Source: Longimicrobiales bacterium (GTDB taxonomy: Bacteria; Gemmatimonadota; Gemmatimonadetes; Longimicrobiales; RSA9). From it: a DNA stretch of 64,000 nucleotides. The translations under genes were made by a program, and so were the position numbers. The stretch is taken from assembly GCA_035461765.1 (NCBI GenBank), contig DATHUY010000037.1:1-64000 (forward strand), given 5' to 3'. Below, in pieces: positions 53,468 through 63,285 of the stretch (its first letter is position 1; every line of letters begins with the position of its first letter). The notes beneath the pieces were generated by a model, which was not told the DNA's origin, made no database searches, and saw only the letters and a program-made list of their open reading frames with translations.

Positions 53468-54565
53468 ATGCCATCGACGATTCGATTCCTCAGGCAGTAC
53501 CTGCGCCCGTCAGACCACGCCGCGGTCGCGACGGAGACCGTGTATACACGCGGTGATGAGGAGCTGCCCGCAACGGTGTTTCGGCCCGCGCGGGGTCCCA
53601 GGCACCTCCCCGGCTGGGTCGTGCTGCACGGTCTCACGCGACCGGGCCGCGCGCACCCTTCGCTGCAGCGCTTCGCCAGCGCAGTGGCCAGTGCGGGGAA
53701 CATTGTGCTCGTGCCCGAGATCCCGGAATGGCGCGACCTGCAGGTCGCGCCGGCCGTTGCCATCGGGACGATCCGGGAGGCAGTGCGCGCGCTGCAGGAG
53801 CGTGACGACGTGCGACATGAGCACGTGGGCCTGTTCGGCTTCTCGTTTGGCGCGACGCAGGCGCTCATTGCTGCAGCGGACGAGGAGACGTCACGCCTGC
53901 TCGCGGGTGTCGCGGCGTGGGGGGGCTACAGTGATCTGCGACGGCTGTTCCGCTTCGGACTGACCGGCGAGCACGAGATCGATGGCGTCAGGTATCAGAC
54001 AGAGCCGGATCCGTACGGCCCCTGGATCATGGCCGGAAACTATCTCGCGCGTGTGCCGGGTTATGAGGGCGCCGACGACGTGGCGCGTGCCCTGCACGAT
54101 CTCGCGCTCGAGGCTGGTGAGCTCCGGATGTACGCGTGGGATCCCATCTTCGATGAGTCGAAGCGCAGGCTTCGTGAAGGGTTGTCCCGCGATGGCCGGG
54201 AGCTCTTCGACATGATCGCTCCTGCTACGACGGCGCCGCGCGCCGATCACGACCGGGTGCTCGCTCTCGCGGAGGCCCTGGCGAGCACGGCTCTCGAGGC
54301 CGACCCGCTTCTCGATCCGCAGCCCTACCTGCAACACGTGCGCGTTCCGATCCTGTTCTCCCACGGCCGCGACGACCGGCTCATCCCCTTCACCGAGACG
54401 ATACGTCTCAGCCGCGCGGTGCCGGACCATCTCGTCCGGAGCACCATGATCACGGCTCTGTTCCAGCATTCCGGCGGCACGCAGAGCGGCCTCGGGCGCC
54501 TGGGTGTCGCGCGCGAGGGTGCACGCTTTGCCCTCCTGCTGCGGCGCGTCCTGTCCCTCGTCTGA
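53468..54565 (+). CDS. Alpha/beta hydrolase, dienelactone-hydrolase-like
   Basis: 365 aa from ATG 53468; an ATG at 53444 is an alternative. No signal peptide. The nucleophile elbow G-F-S-F-G is in HVGLFGFSFGATQ, the acid is probably D in SHGRDDRLIP and the base H in ALFQHSGG. An extra helical segment (residues ~195-265) covers the active site. It could be an esterase, thioesterase or peptidase; nothing narrows the choice. Confidence 0.85.
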   Translation: MPSTIRFLRQYLRPSDHAAVATETVYTRGDEELPATVFRPARGPRHLPGWVVLHGLTRPGRAHPSLQRFASAVASAGNIVLVPEIPEWRDLQVAPAVAIGTIREAVRALQERDDVRHEHVGLFGFSFGATQALIAAADEETSRLLAGVAAWGGYSDLRRLFRFGLTGEHEIDGVRYQTEPDPYGPWIMAGNYLARVPGYEGADDVARALHDLALEAGELRMYAWDPIFDESKRRLREGLSRDGRELFDMIAPATTAPRADHDRVLALAEALASTALEADPLLDPQPYLQHVRVPILFSHGRDDRLIPFTETIRLSRAVPDHLVRSTMITALFQHSGGTQSGLGRLGVAREGARFALLLRRVLSLV

Positions 54566-54663
54566 GCGCGCGCAGGATCTATTTTACAGGTTCGTGGTAC
54601 TCTTTCGAAGGACGGCCGGTCGGGCCGGCTCCCTTGTAAACCGGCGCTTCTGGAGTTTGGAGA

Positions 54664-55095
54664 ATGGACTCGTCGGCGATCCCGATCTTTCAGGCGGGAC
54701 CCTTTCCGGTGGTGTATTCGTCAGAGGTAGACGAGATGGAAGGCGAGGTTCAGCTCGATGTGGCGTTGCTGATCCAGGGGCAGCCGAACATCGTCGCTTC
54801 CACCGCGTTTCCTCATGACGAGACATGGGAACGCATCCGTGCAGCACTCGACAGCGGTGACGCCAGACTGGAGGTCGCCGGGGTGCTGCACGAGGAGGAA
54901 TCCGCTGCGGGCGCCGTGCACACGTATCCGTCCGCGTATGTAGGGCTGGAGTGTGCCAACGGCGAGCGGCTGGTGCTCTCCCACATCCGCGGGCTCTATC
55001 CCGACTCGTCGGCCGAGACCTATGCGCGCGAGGTCCTCGACTCGATTCAGAACGGGCTCACACCGGATGAGCTGGGCGTAAATCTCGACGATTAG
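54664..55095 (+). CDS. Hypothetical protein, conserved-looking small domain
   Basis: 143 aa with GGAG and GGAGA just upstream of ATG 54664. The sequence is mixed alpha/beta and acidic (pI low), with no signal, membrane helix or motif recognised. Composition is normal for a coding gene, and the strong ribosome site supports translation. Its 3' end overlaps the convergent DHH gene by 38 bases. Confidence 0.7.
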   Translation: MDSSAIPIFQAGPFPVVYSSEVDEMEGEVQLDVALLIQGQPNIVASTAFPHDETWERIRAALDSGDARLEVAGVLHEEESAAGAVHTYPSAYVGLECANGERLVLSHIRGLYPDSSAETYAREVLDSIQNGLTPDELGVNLDD

Positions 55096-56557
55096 TCCCC
55101 GCGCCGCTCTCGCTCATGACGCGCCGGACGAGTCTCTGGACCGCCGGCGCGTCTGCATCCCCGCCCAGTAGACCGTCCGCGACATCCAGCGACAGCACTG
55201 CACGCGCCATGGTGGCGTGACCGCCGCCATCACCGCCGAGGTCGGCGATCGCGCGTGCGAGCGTCCCCGCACCGGCACCCGTGCCGGTATGCCGGATCGT
55301 GAGGATCAGCTCGCCATCGATCACGGCGGAAACGACGACCCACGTGACGTTCTCGATGGTTAGGCAGAAATCCGCCAGGTCGGCGAGCACATGCGACTCA
55401 TCGTCGCTCAGGTCACCGAGATGACTGACGACCAGCTCATCGTCGTATTCCGCGCCGCCGAGTGCGTCACCAAATGCCGCCGCCGCATGATAGCTGTAGC
55501 TCGGCCGCTCGAACCTGCGAACGAGCTGCACGTCCGCGCGCGACTGCAACCATGCGTACGCGGCGACATCTGCCGCCGTGACGCCGCGCGTGAGTGTGTC
55601 CGTATCGGTACGGATACCGAAGAGCAGCGCCGTCGCCAGACTCCTGTTGATCAGTCTCTCGTCCGCCGCGCGCAGGTACTCCGTCATCATCGTTGCCGTG
55701 GCACCATACTCCGGCCGGATATCCGAGAGCTCCGCCGTGTAGTCATCTTCCGGCGGGTGATGGTCAATGACCGCGAAACGGGGTCTGCCATTCTCCTGCA
55801 GACCATCCGGCTGTGTATCGACCGTGATCACGCGGTCGAAGCGCATCAGCTCATCCCGCGTGATCTGTGTCACGCTAATCCGGAGCAGTTCCGCCATGCG
55901 CCGGTTCTCGGGCCGCGTGATCGGATCCAGTGTGACGATCGGCGTGCGGTCCGGTGACCCGTCGAGCAGCTTCATCACCGCGAGTGCGCTCGACACCGCG
56001 TCCGGATCGGGATCGTTGTGGATCAGGATCGGCACGAGGTCATCGCCCGCTGCGAACTGCCTCAGGCAGTAGCCGCGCCGCTCCGCCTCCAGACGCTCCA
56101 GCTCTTCCTCCACGTCGACACGCAGCACGTCACGCAGCCGGCCACCGCGCGCCAGCGTACCGTCCGCCGGACCGTCGACGTCCGACAGCTCGGACGACAG
56201 CAGCATGACCGCCGCATCGGGCCGCACTTTCCGCAACGCGTCCAGCACGTCACGCGCACGGTCCACGGGCTGCATGTCGATTACGGCCGTTACGGCGGGG
56301 GCACCGCGGATCCAGGCGTAGGTTTCCGGATCCGTCGGATCGCCGCCGAACGCGTCCGGCCCGCCGCGCGCACGCCAGCGCCGCACGTCGCGAAGGGATG
56401 AGCGGAGCTCAGCTGGCACCGTCCTGGAATTGCTGATGAGGAGGAGCAGAGGTCTGCGGCTGGATCTCGGTTCTGTCGATTCGGACGGCAATCGGGGCTC
56501 CCGGGTTACGGAATCAGCTCTGGCCCCGGCAGTTGCAACGACTGTTCCCTGAGGCAC
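55058..56557 (-). CDS. DHH/DHHA1 phosphoesterase with N-terminal nucleotide-binding-like domain
   Basis: 499 aa from GTG 56557. Residues ~35-150 look like a TrkA-N/RCK-type Rossmann domain (LLLLISNSRTVPAEL, VTAVIDMQPVD, VMLLSSELSD). Residues ~170-350 hold the DHH motifs: IHNDPDPDAVSSAL, VITVDTQPDG, FAVIDHHPPED and TALLFGIRTDTDTLT. A DHHA1 domain ends the protein with LGGDGGGHATMARA. It probably hydrolyses short oligonucleotides or cyclic dinucleotide products, with the N-terminal domain perhaps sensing a nucleotide. The family is distinct from the NrnA-like gene at 45801. Confidence 0.85.
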   Translation of the reverse strand: MPQGTVVATAGARADSVTREPRLPSESTEPRSSRRPLLLLISNSRTVPAELRSSLRDVRRWRARGGPDAFGGDPTDPETYAWIRGAPAVTAVIDMQPVDRARDVLDALRKVRPDAAVMLLSSELSDVDGPADGTLARGGRLRDVLRVDVEEELERLEAERRGYCLRQFAAGDDLVPILIHNDPDPDAVSSALAVMKLLDGSPDRTPIVTLDPITRPENRRMAELLRISVTQITRDELMRFDRVITVDTQPDGLQENGRPRFAVIDHHPPEDDYTAELSDIRPEYGATATMMTEYLRAADERLINRSLATALLFGIRTDTDTLTRGVTAADVAAYAWLQSRADVQLVRRFERPSYSYHAAAAFGDALGGAEYDDELVVSHLGDLSDDESHVLADLADFCLTIENVTWVVVSAVIDGELILTIRHTGTGAGAGTLARAIADLGGDGGGHATMARAVLSLDVADGLLGGDADAPAVQRLVRRVMSESGAGTNRRDLRPAHPV

Positions 56558-56633
56558 CCGCCCCGCCGGTTCCGACCCACCTGCCGGCCGGGCGCGCCGT
56601 CACACGTTCGTTCGCCGACATGGAGTCCGACGG

Positions 56634-57566
56634 TCAGGATGGTTCCGGCCCGCTGGGGGGTGCGAGCGTGCGGTCCTCCTGTGCCCGGTCGAAGAAGCGC
56701 CGGGTGGGATAGGCCAGGTCGATGTCGGGGTGGCCGGCGAAGGAGTCGAGGGCCGCCTCCCAGATGGCCTGCTCCGAGTCCCGCCGGGCACGTGGATCGC
56801 AGACATAGCGAACGGCGAACGCAATGCCGCGCTCGCTGACACGGGTGTACACGGTCGGGGCGAGCGTGGAATAGAAGATCATGAAGCGGCGGCCCAGGGC
56901 CAGCACTTCAGCCTCAGCTTCGTCGTTCAGCGAGTGCCCGTGCCGCTCCGCGGCGTCCAGAAGCAACTGCTTGGCGGCGCGCCAGTTGCTCTCGAATGTG
57001 ACGACGATTTCCAGTTCGTTCCAGATATAGGGGAAGCCGCGCGTGTAGTTCGCCACAGGCTGGGTGAAGACGAGGCCATTGGGCACGTGGATGACGCGGC
57101 CCGTGCTCTGGTCCGCGCCGATCCAGTTGCCGACTTCGAGCAACGAGAACTGAAATATGCGGATGTCGATCACATCGCCGATGTGGTCGTTTACCTGAAT
57201 GCGGTCACCGACCACGAACGGGCGCCGCCAGATCAGGAAGAACCACGCGGCCACGCTCGAGAGCGGCTCCTTGAGTGCGATGACGAGACCCGCAGCAGCA
57301 ATGCCGAGGAATGTGGCGATGGAACGGAACCCATCGAACCATATGCGGCCCGCCACGAACAGCCCGATGACGCCGAGCGCATAGGTGATGCCCTTTCGCC
57401 AGTGGTAGCGCGTGCGGTCATCGGCAATCTGCCGGCGCAGGATGAGCACTATGAGGGTGCGCACGACCAGCAGCGCCAGGAGCAGCAGCGCCGTCTCGAT
57501 CAGGCGCATTTCCACCCTGGTCAGGTCGCTCAGGTAGGCGAACCACGATTCGATCTGCGAACGCAT
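56634..57566 (-). CDS. MscS-family mechanosensitive channel
   Basis: 310 aa. Three to four transmembrane helices in residues ~20-115, with the pore-lining TM3 pattern LGIAAAGLVIALKEPLSSVAAWFFL and the conserved beta-domain start PFVVGDRIQV. A cytoplasmic cage region follows. It would release solutes on hypo-osmotic shock. The C-terminal tail is Pro-rich and variable. Confidence 0.92.
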   Translation of the reverse strand: MRSQIESWFAYLSDLTRVEMRLIETALLLLALLVVRTLIVLILRRQIADDRTRYHWRKGITYALGVIGLFVAGRIWFDGFRSIATFLGIAAAGLVIALKEPLSSVAAWFFLIWRRPFVVGDRIQVNDHIGDVIDIRIFQFSLLEVGNWIGADQSTGRVIHVPNGLVFTQPVANYTRGFPYIWNELEIVVTFESNWRAAKQLLLDAAERHGHSLNDEAEAEVLALGRRFMIFYSTLAPTVYTRVSERGIAFAVRYVCDPRARRDSEQAIWEAALDSFAGHPDIDLAYPTRRFFDRAQEDRTLAPPSGPEPS

Positions 57567-57761
57567 TGAGCCGGCCCATCCGATTGTGACGATAGCAAGG
57601 CCCCAAGGTAAACACGGACATCCTCCCGCGAAACCTGCGACGGGCCGCGACGCAACCGTGCAATCCGTTGACCCGACCGTGCTTTTCCGGCTAGTATTGA
57701 TGGGCCGCCGTTTCGCCGGCCCGGCCTCTTCCCATCATCGCAGAACTGCGACGCACGCACG

Positions 57762-59747
57762 ATGACCAGGCGCTCTGAGCTCGTCCTCCTTGTCAGTCTC
57801 ACCGCGCTGGTCGCGTGCAGCGATCCCGTCGATCCGCCCGCACCCGCCGGCGCCGTGGCGGCCAGTGCCGTGTCGCAGCAGGTTGCGGCTGGAAGCCCCG
57901 TCGCCGAGCCGCCAGCCGTGCTCGTTACGAGCGCACAGGGGCAGCCGCTCGCCGGCGTACCGGTCCGCTTCATGGTGGAGTCCGGCGGCGGCACGCTCAC
58001 GGCTGCGGAGCCCGTCACCGACGACGAAGGCATCGCGCGCACGGGCGCGTGGACGCTGGGCAGCGAACCGGGGCGCAACACTGTGCGCGCCACGATCGAC
58101 GGCATGAGCGGCGTCGAGCTCGTTTTCGAGGCGATGGCTCTGCCCGACGGCTGTACGGGACTCGTGCTCCTGGATCTCGGGCTCGGCGACTTCGTGCGCT
58201 TGAAGGACTCGGCCGCCGTCACGTACCCGTGCCTTCTCTTCGACGCAGGTGTGTCGGCGGGCAGCGAGTACCTGCTGCTGTTCGAGAACATGGCGCCGAG
58301 GGGCGGCTTCGCAGCGGCACTGTTTGCCGGGGCCGCGACGTCCGATACCGCGCTCTCATTCACGCTCAGCTTCACACCCCTCGCAGCCGCTGCCAGTCAA
58401 CCGCAGAGCAGCGTCCAGGTCGCCACTGCCCACGCGCAGATCGCGTCGAGTGAGTATTCGTGGGACTTCGGAGCGGGCCGCATCCGCGAACTCACGCCCG
58501 AGCCCCGCTCGACGACACCGCGCGCAGGGCTGGTGCGTGGAAGCAGCATCATCGACCTGAACAGCGCGGTCGCGAACCCGATGCCGGGTGACACGATCCA
58601 GGTCCAGATGGAACCGATACCGCGGCTCGGCATCACCAGCGGCAGTCAGAAGGCCGTGATACGCTTCATCAACGATGACCTCATCATCGCCGAGGACGTG
58701 CGCCTCACGACGACGCTCATGCGCGAGGACGGTGGCTTCAACACGCCGCTGACGGACGCCGACATGCAGGCGATTGCGGCGGAATATGCGGCGGTCGCGC
58801 GCGTCCAGGGCGATCTGTTCTTCCAGGGCAGACACAACAACACGGTCGAATCGGCCATACCGGCCCGCATCACCGCCGTCCACTCGATCATGCCGGCAGA
58901 CGACATCTGGGGCTACACGTATTCCGTGACGAACTACTTCGTATGGGACTTCTGGGTGGCGACCGATGGCTCCACGAAGGGAATCAACCAGCATCCACAG
59001 CGTGTGACGGACAATCTGTTCATGCATGAGATCGCGCACATGCGCCACATGGGCATGTTGCAGCGCAGCGGCCTCGGCGTGGCCGGACGCGGAAATCGCT
59101 GGCTGGTCGAGGGCTTCGCCCGTTTCAGTGAACGCCTGCCCGTCGCGGCCCGCATACTCGGCACGACTGCGCCATCTCGCACAGACAACCTGGTGCTGCC
59201 GCGCAATCCTGCATTCAACAACCTGTACTTTCTCGACGATGTGCCCACGTACCTCGAAGCCTCATCATCGATGTACTTCGGGTATCACACGTCGTCGTTC
59301 GTGTTCGACTATTTTGCCGATCAGGTCGCGCTCGGCAGCGGCGACTGGCAGGCGGCACTTCGCGAGCTGCTCCTGGCCGGCGCATCGCCCGCCTCGCTCG
59401 ACGAGGTGGTGCAGCGGTGGATTCCGGGAACCACGTTCTCCGCGTTGTTCACGCAGTCACGCATGGCTCTCTACATCGATGACATCGGGACGCCCGGCCT
59501 GCCGCCGTGGACGCAGTACCACCAGTACCAGCTGCGCGCGAGCCGCCCCGCTCCCGAACGGCTGGCAGGGCAGGATCCCCGGATGCAGTGGCCTCGCATC
59601 ACTCCCGCCGCCGGCACAGTCGCGGGCGCAGTCGCCGGCGGTGGGGCCTCGGGTTTCCTCATCGAGGGCGGCGAGACGCCGGCTGTCGTCCGTTTCAGCG
59701 CACCCACGGGCCCCCACGCGCTCCTGTCGATCGCCCGGATCCGCTGA
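57762..59747 (+). CDS. Lipoprotein with Ig-like domain and zinc metalloprotease domain
   Basis: 661 aa. Lipoprotein signal with VAC near residue 19. Residues ~35-125 are a bacterial Ig-like (Big_1-type) domain (AGVPVRFMVESGGGTLT...TDDEGIARTGAW). The middle is a linker with a beta-rich region, and residues ~350-560 are a metallopeptidase domain with zinc motif H422-E-I-A-H426 (MHEIAHMRH) and a likely third ligand in WLVEGFARFSE. A final Ig-like or jelly-roll segment closes it. It is anchored outside the cytoplasm and probably degrades proteins or matrix. Confidence 0.82.
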   Translation: MTRRSELVLLVSLTALVACSDPVDPPAPAGAVAASAVSQQVAAGSPVAEPPAVLVTSAQGQPLAGVPVRFMVESGGGTLTAAEPVTDDEGIARTGAWTLGSEPGRNTVRATIDGMSGVELVFEAMALPDGCTGLVLLDLGLGDFVRLKDSAAVTYPCLLFDAGVSAGSEYLLLFENMAPRGGFAAALFAGAATSDTALSFTLSFTPLAAAASQPQSSVQVATAHAQIASSEYSWDFGAGRIRELTPEPRSTTPRAGLVRGSSIIDLNSAVANPMPGDTIQVQMEPIPRLGITSGSQKAVIRFINDDLIIAEDVRLTTTLMREDGGFNTPLTDADMQAIAAEYAAVARVQGDLFFQGRHNNTVESAIPARITAVHSIMPADDIWGYTYSVTNYFVWDFWVATDGSTKGINQHPQRVTDNLFMHEIAHMRHMGMLQRSGLGVAGRGNRWLVEGFARFSERLPVAARILGTTAPSRTDNLVLPRNPAFNNLYFLDDVPTYLEASSSMYFGYHTSSFVFDYFADQVALGSGDWQAALRELLLAGASPASLDEVVQRWIPGTTFSALFTQSRMALYIDDIGTPGLPPWTQYHQYQLRASRPAPERLAGQDPRMQWPRITPAAGTVAGAVAGGGASGFLIEGGETPAVVRFSAPTGPHALLSIARIR

Positions 59748-59810
59748 AACCTGCAGCCATCTGTCACGTAGTGTGACACAGGCGGGACGAGAAACGAGCG
59801 GGAGGATGGC

Positions 59811-60104
59811 ATGTTCGAGATGATGGCGGGACTGATAGGCATGGGCGCTGCGGCCGGCGCCGCCGGATTCGGGTATCTGCGTTCGAAGAGCTTCGTCGCG
59901 CGGCGCCTGCGCTACGTCGAGGCGGTACAGTCGCCCGCTGCGCCGTTCGTCGCCGGCGCCGCTGCGACCGCGCTCGCGACGCCCGTCGTCTGGGCGCTGC
60001 CAATCGTCGGGGCCGGCACCGCGATCGTGTTCGGCATTGCGACGGCCGTCGGCACCCGCGCCGGTGTGAAGCAGATCCGCAGATTGATCTCACCCGGGTA
60101 CTGA
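59811..60104 (+). CDS. Small membrane protein of unknown function
   Basis: 97 aa with a glycine- and alanine-rich first helix (residues ~4-22) and a second hydrophobic segment (~62-82). Two basic patches flank the helices. No family is recognised. The gene is preceded by a 6-bp inverted repeat (59762-59778) after the metalloprotease stop and followed by a bidirectional terminator. Confidence 0.65.
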   Translation: MFEMMAGLIGMGAAAGAAGFGYLRSKSFVARRLRYVEAVQSPAAPFVAGAAATALATPVVWALPIVGAGTAIVFGIATAVGTRAGVKQIRRLISPGY

Positions 60105-60108
60105 CCCC

Positions 60109-60130
60109 GCGGGAGGCACCGGCCTCCCGC
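60109..60130. terminator. Bidirectional hairpin terminator
   Basis: A perfect 9-bp stem (60109-60117 and 60122-60130) with a 4-base ACCG loop sits between the stop codons of the 97-aa membrane protein (60104) and the convergent glgX gene (60134). There is no U tract. Confidence 0.7.
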
Positions 60131-60133
60131 CGT

Positions 60134-62260
60134 TCAGTTCACCGCCCGGAGCAACAGCAGCGACCGGTCCGGCAGTGACAGGGCCGATCCCGGCACGTGA
60201 ATCTCTCCCGTCTCGACACCGCCCGCCCTGGACGTATCGATCAGCATTTCCCACTGCCCTCCATTGTGCGCCGGCAGCCGGAACTCGATCGGCTCCGTGT
60301 GCGCGTTCAGCATGAGCAGCAGCGTGTCGTCCACGACCAGGTCCCCGGTCTCATCCACCTCGCCCAGCGCGTCACCCGCCAGCATGACCCCGAGTGTACG
60401 ATTCCAGCCGGCCTCCCACTCCTCGTCCGTCATCTGCCGGCCATCGGGACTCAGCCACGTCAGATCTCTCACGTCCGACCCACGGATCTGCCGGCCCTGA
60501 TAGAACTTCCTGCGCCGCAGCACCGGATGTCTCGCGCGTAGCGCGATCAGCCGGCGCGTGAACTCGAGCTGCGCCTGTCGCCGGTCATCCAGATCCCAGT
60601 CCAGCCAGCTGATCTCGTTGTCCTGCGCATACGCATTGTTATTGCCGCCCTGCGTCTTCCCGATCTCGTCGCCGGCAGCGAGCATCGGCACGCCCTGCGA
60701 CAGAAGCAGCGTGGCAAGCATGTTCCGCTTCTGACGCTCGCGTATTTCGATGATCCCGGGATCCTCCGTCGGACCCTCGGCGCCATAGTTCGCCGACAGG
60801 TTGTGGTCGCTGCCGTCCCGGCCTTCCTCACCGTTCGCCTCGTTGTGCTTGCGCTCGTAGCTCACCAGGTCGTGCAGCGTGAAGCCGTCGTGGGCAGCGA
60901 TGAAATTCACGCTCGCGTACGGATGCCGCCCGTCATCCTGATACAGGTCACTGCTCCCCATGAGCCTGTACCCGAGCTCGGCCATGCTGCCCGTATCACC
61001 GCGCCAGTAACGACGCACCGTATCACGGTATTTGTCGTTCCACTCCGCCCACAGGATCGGGAACCTGCCGACCTGGTACCCGCCTTCGCCGATATCCCAC
61101 GGCTCGGCGATCAGCTTCACGCGCGACAGCACCGGGTCCTGGTGGATGGCGTCGAAGAACGATGACAGGCGGGTGACGTGGTGCTGTTCGCGCGCGAGCG
61201 TGGAGGCCAGATCGAAACGGAATCCGTCGACGTGCATCTCCGTGACCCAGTACCGCAGGCTGTCCATGATCAGCCTGAGCACCTGCGGATGCTGCGCATT
61301 CAGGCTGTTGCCCGTGCCCGTGTAGTTCATGTAGTAGCGCGGCTGGTCCGGCACCAGCTTGTAGTACGTCGTGTTGTCGAGCCCGCGCAGGCTCAGCGTC
61401 GGACCGAGCTCGCTGCCCTCGGCCGTGTGGTTGTACACCACGTCCAGGATGACTTCGATGCCCGCATGATGCAGCGCCTTCACCATGCGCTTGAACTCGC
61501 GCACCTGCTCGCACGGATCCGCCGCAGCGGCATAGCGACCCGCCGGCGCAAAGAAACTGAGCGTATTATAGCCCCAGTAATTGACCAGACCCATGCCGAT
61601 CAGATGGCCCTCATCCACGAACTCGTGCACGGGGAGCAACTCGACCGCGGTCACACCGAGCTGCTGCAGGTGCTCGATGGCCGCCGGATGCGCCATGCCC
61701 GCATACGTCCCGCGCAGTTCCTCCGGAACGCCGGGGTGCCGCTTCGTGAAGCCCTTCACGTGAACCTCGTAGATCACCGACTCGTGCAGCGGCCGGTCCG
61801 GCTGTACGTCCCCGTCCCAGTCGAACGCGTCATCGACGACGACGCCCTTCGGCACTGCGTACGCATCGTCTTCTTCCGAGTACGAGAGGTCCGCTTCCTC
61901 GTCTCCGATCCGGTAGCCGAAGATCGGTCCCGACCAGTCCACGTCTCCCTCCACAGCCCGCGCATACGGGTCCAGCAGCAGTTTCGTGGAATTGAACCGC
62001 AACCCCTTCTGCGGCTCGTATGGTCCGGCGACCCGGAGACCGTAGATCTGGCCGGGCTTCAGCTCCGGAACGTACCCGTGTCGGACGAGCGCCGTCAGCT
62101 CACGCAGCCGGATCCGCTCGCACTCATGACCGTCCACACTGTCGAACAGGCACAGCTCGACTTCCCGGGCCTCCTCCGAATACACTGCGAAGTTCACACC
62201 CCGGCCGTCATACGTCGCACCGAGCGGATACGGCCGACCCGGCAACACTTTCCGCGACAA
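60134..62260 (-). CDS. glgX: Glycogen debranching enzyme
   Basis: 708 aa starting at TTG 62260 with AGGAG eight bases upstream. Family GH13 isoamylase type that cuts alpha-1,6 branches of glycogen. An N-terminal CBM48 domain (residues ~10-100) precedes the catalytic barrel with conserved regions [19 protein letters not shown] (nucleophile Asp), LIAEPWD (acid Glu) and FIAAHDGFT (transition-state Asp). The length is typical. No other glycogen gene is in the window. Confidence 0.95.
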   Translation of the reverse strand: MSRKVLPGRPYPLGATYDGRGVNFAVYSEEAREVELCLFDSVDGHECERIRLRELTALVRHGYVPELKPGQIYGLRVAGPYEPQKGLRFNSTKLLLDPYARAVEGDVDWSGPIFGYRIGDEEADLSYSEEDDAYAVPKGVVVDDAFDWDGDVQPDRPLHESVIYEVHVKGFTKRHPGVPEELRGTYAGMAHPAAIEHLQQLGVTAVELLPVHEFVDEGHLIGMGLVNYWGYNTLSFFAPAGRYAAAADPCEQVREFKRMVKALHHAGIEVILDVVYNHTAEGSELGPTLSLRGLDNTTYYKLVPDQPRYYMNYTGTGNSLNAQHPQVLRLIMDSLRYWVTEMHVDGFRFDLASTLAREQHHVTRLSSFFDAIHQDPVLSRVKLIAEPWDIGEGGYQVGRFPILWAEWNDKYRDTVRRYWRGDTGSMAELGYRLMGSSDLYQDDGRHPYASVNFIAAHDGFTLHDLVSYERKHNEANGEEGRDGSDHNLSANYGAEGPTEDPGIIEIRERQKRNMLATLLLSQGVPMLAAGDEIGKTQGGNNNAYAQDNEISWLDWDLDDRRQAQLEFTRRLIALRARHPVLRRRKFYQGRQIRGSDVRDLTWLSPDGRQMTDEEWEAGWNRTLGVMLAGDALGEVDETGDLVVDDTLLLMLNAHTEPIEFRLPAHNGGQWEMLIDTSRAGGVETGEIHVPGSALSLPDRSLLLLRAVN

Positions 62261-62353
62261 TCGATTTTCTCCTGTGAACGCTCCGGCGCAGGACGCGCCG
62301 CAGCAGACGGAAAGTGCAATGTTGGTGCCGGGACCAGGCCCTCACGCGGCGCA

Positions 62354-62746
62354 TCAACGCGGCAGCGCAACCTCCGACATCAGTCCGACCGTGTTGCCCT
62401 CACCGTCGCGCAGGAATGCCAGCCACAGCTCCCGGTCGCCCAGGTCCGCCACCTTGTGCGGGGCGGCCTCGAACGTCACACCGCGCGTGACCAGCGCTTC
62501 GTGCGCCGCACGCAGATCGGCAACATCGAAATACAGTATCGTCCCCGACGCATTCGCGCCGCCCGGTGACTCCGGCTCGCCGAGCAGCAGCCGGACACCG
62601 CCACAGTCGAAAAAAGACATCTTCGGCGGAGCATCGAACAGATGCTCCAGCCCCAGCACGTCGCCATAGAATGCGCGCGCGCGTTCGACGTCGCGCACGG
62701 TCACGGCGATCTGGCCGATCCGTCGAATCCCCGGGTTTCCCGTCAT
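62354..62746 (-). CDS. VOC/glyoxalase-fold metal-dependent protein
   Basis: 130 aa. A single beta-alpha-beta-beta-beta module pair: GQIAVTVRDVERARAFYGDVLGLEH at the start, LYFDVADLRAAHEALVTRGVTFE in the middle and WLAFLRDGEGNTVGLMSEV at the end, with a terminal Glu-type metal ligand position. Candidates are glyoxalase-like, dioxygenase or antibiotic-resistance roles. It is divergent from a MarR-family regulator, which suggests MarR controls it. Confidence 0.88.
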   Translation of the reverse strand: MTGNPGIRRIGQIAVTVRDVERARAFYGDVLGLEHLFDAPPKMSFFDCGGVRLLLGEPESPGGANASGTILYFDVADLRAAHEALVTRGVTFEAAPHKVADLGDRELWLAFLRDGEGNTVGLMSEVALPR

Positions 62747-62783
62747 CGCAGCCCCTCAGTCTTGTACCGGTACGGGTATTTAT

Positions 62784-62800
62784 TTAGCTTAGCTAACTAA
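62784..62800. promoter_or_regulatory. AT-rich palindromic operator between VOC and MarR genes
   Basis: The site contains the perfect 8-bp palindrome TTAGCTAA (62789-62796) flanked by TTAG and CTAA. It is the only AT-rich stretch in the 86-base divergent region, which must hold both promoters; MarR proteins bind such inverted repeats. Confidence 0.5.
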
Positions 62801-62832
62801 TTACACGCGCGCTTCCATCAGGCAAGGTTCAT

Positions 62833-63285
62833 GTGACGGACGGGCAGCCGCCGGACAGGTCGCTCGCTGACCGGCTGCATTCTGTGGCGATCCACGTGCT
62901 GCGACACGCCCGCACCGCGGACATTACGGCTGGCATGAGCGCGGCGCGGCTGTCCGTGCTGTCCGTCCTCGTGTTCGCGGGATCGCGGACCGTGACGGAG
63001 CTGGCGGAGGCGGAGCAGGTGGCTGCGCCGACGATGACGCGTCTGTTGCACGGTCTGGAGCGCGATGGATACGTACGGCGACGGCGGTCGGAGGCGGACG
63101 GACGAGTTGTGCGTGTGACGGTCACACCGAAGGGCAGGCGCGCGCTGGACGCGGGGCGCAGGAACAGGGTGCGGCGCATCGAGGAGGTGGCGGCTGCCCT
63201 GAGTGGTCCTGGCGTGGCGGCGGTGGATGCGGCAGTGACAGCGCTCGAGGCGGCGCTGGCCTCCGTCAGATCGCAGCAGGCGTAG
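62833..63285 (+). CDS. MarR-family transcriptional regulator
   Basis: 150 aa from GTG 62833. Winged helix-turn-helix with recognition helix in APTMTRLLHGLERDGYV and the wing RRRSEADGRVVRVTVTPKG (around residues 50-95), flanked by dimerisation helices. It likely represses itself and the divergent VOC gene in response to a small phenolic or oxidised ligand. Its 3' end overlaps the convergent PAP2 gene by 20 bases. Confidence 0.88.
   Translation: MTDGQPPDRSLADRLHSVAIHVLRHARTADITAGMSAARLSVLSVLVFAGSRTVTELAEAEQVAAPTMTRLLHGLERDGYVRRRRSEADGRVVRVTVTPKGRRALDAGRRNRVRRIEEVAAALSGPGVAAVDAAVTALEAALASVRSQQA

Noticed and set aside
59762-59778. 6-bp inverted repeat after the metalloprotease gene as a terminator.
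   Set aside because: The stem is short, the loop has five bases and no U tract follows; it could be chance.
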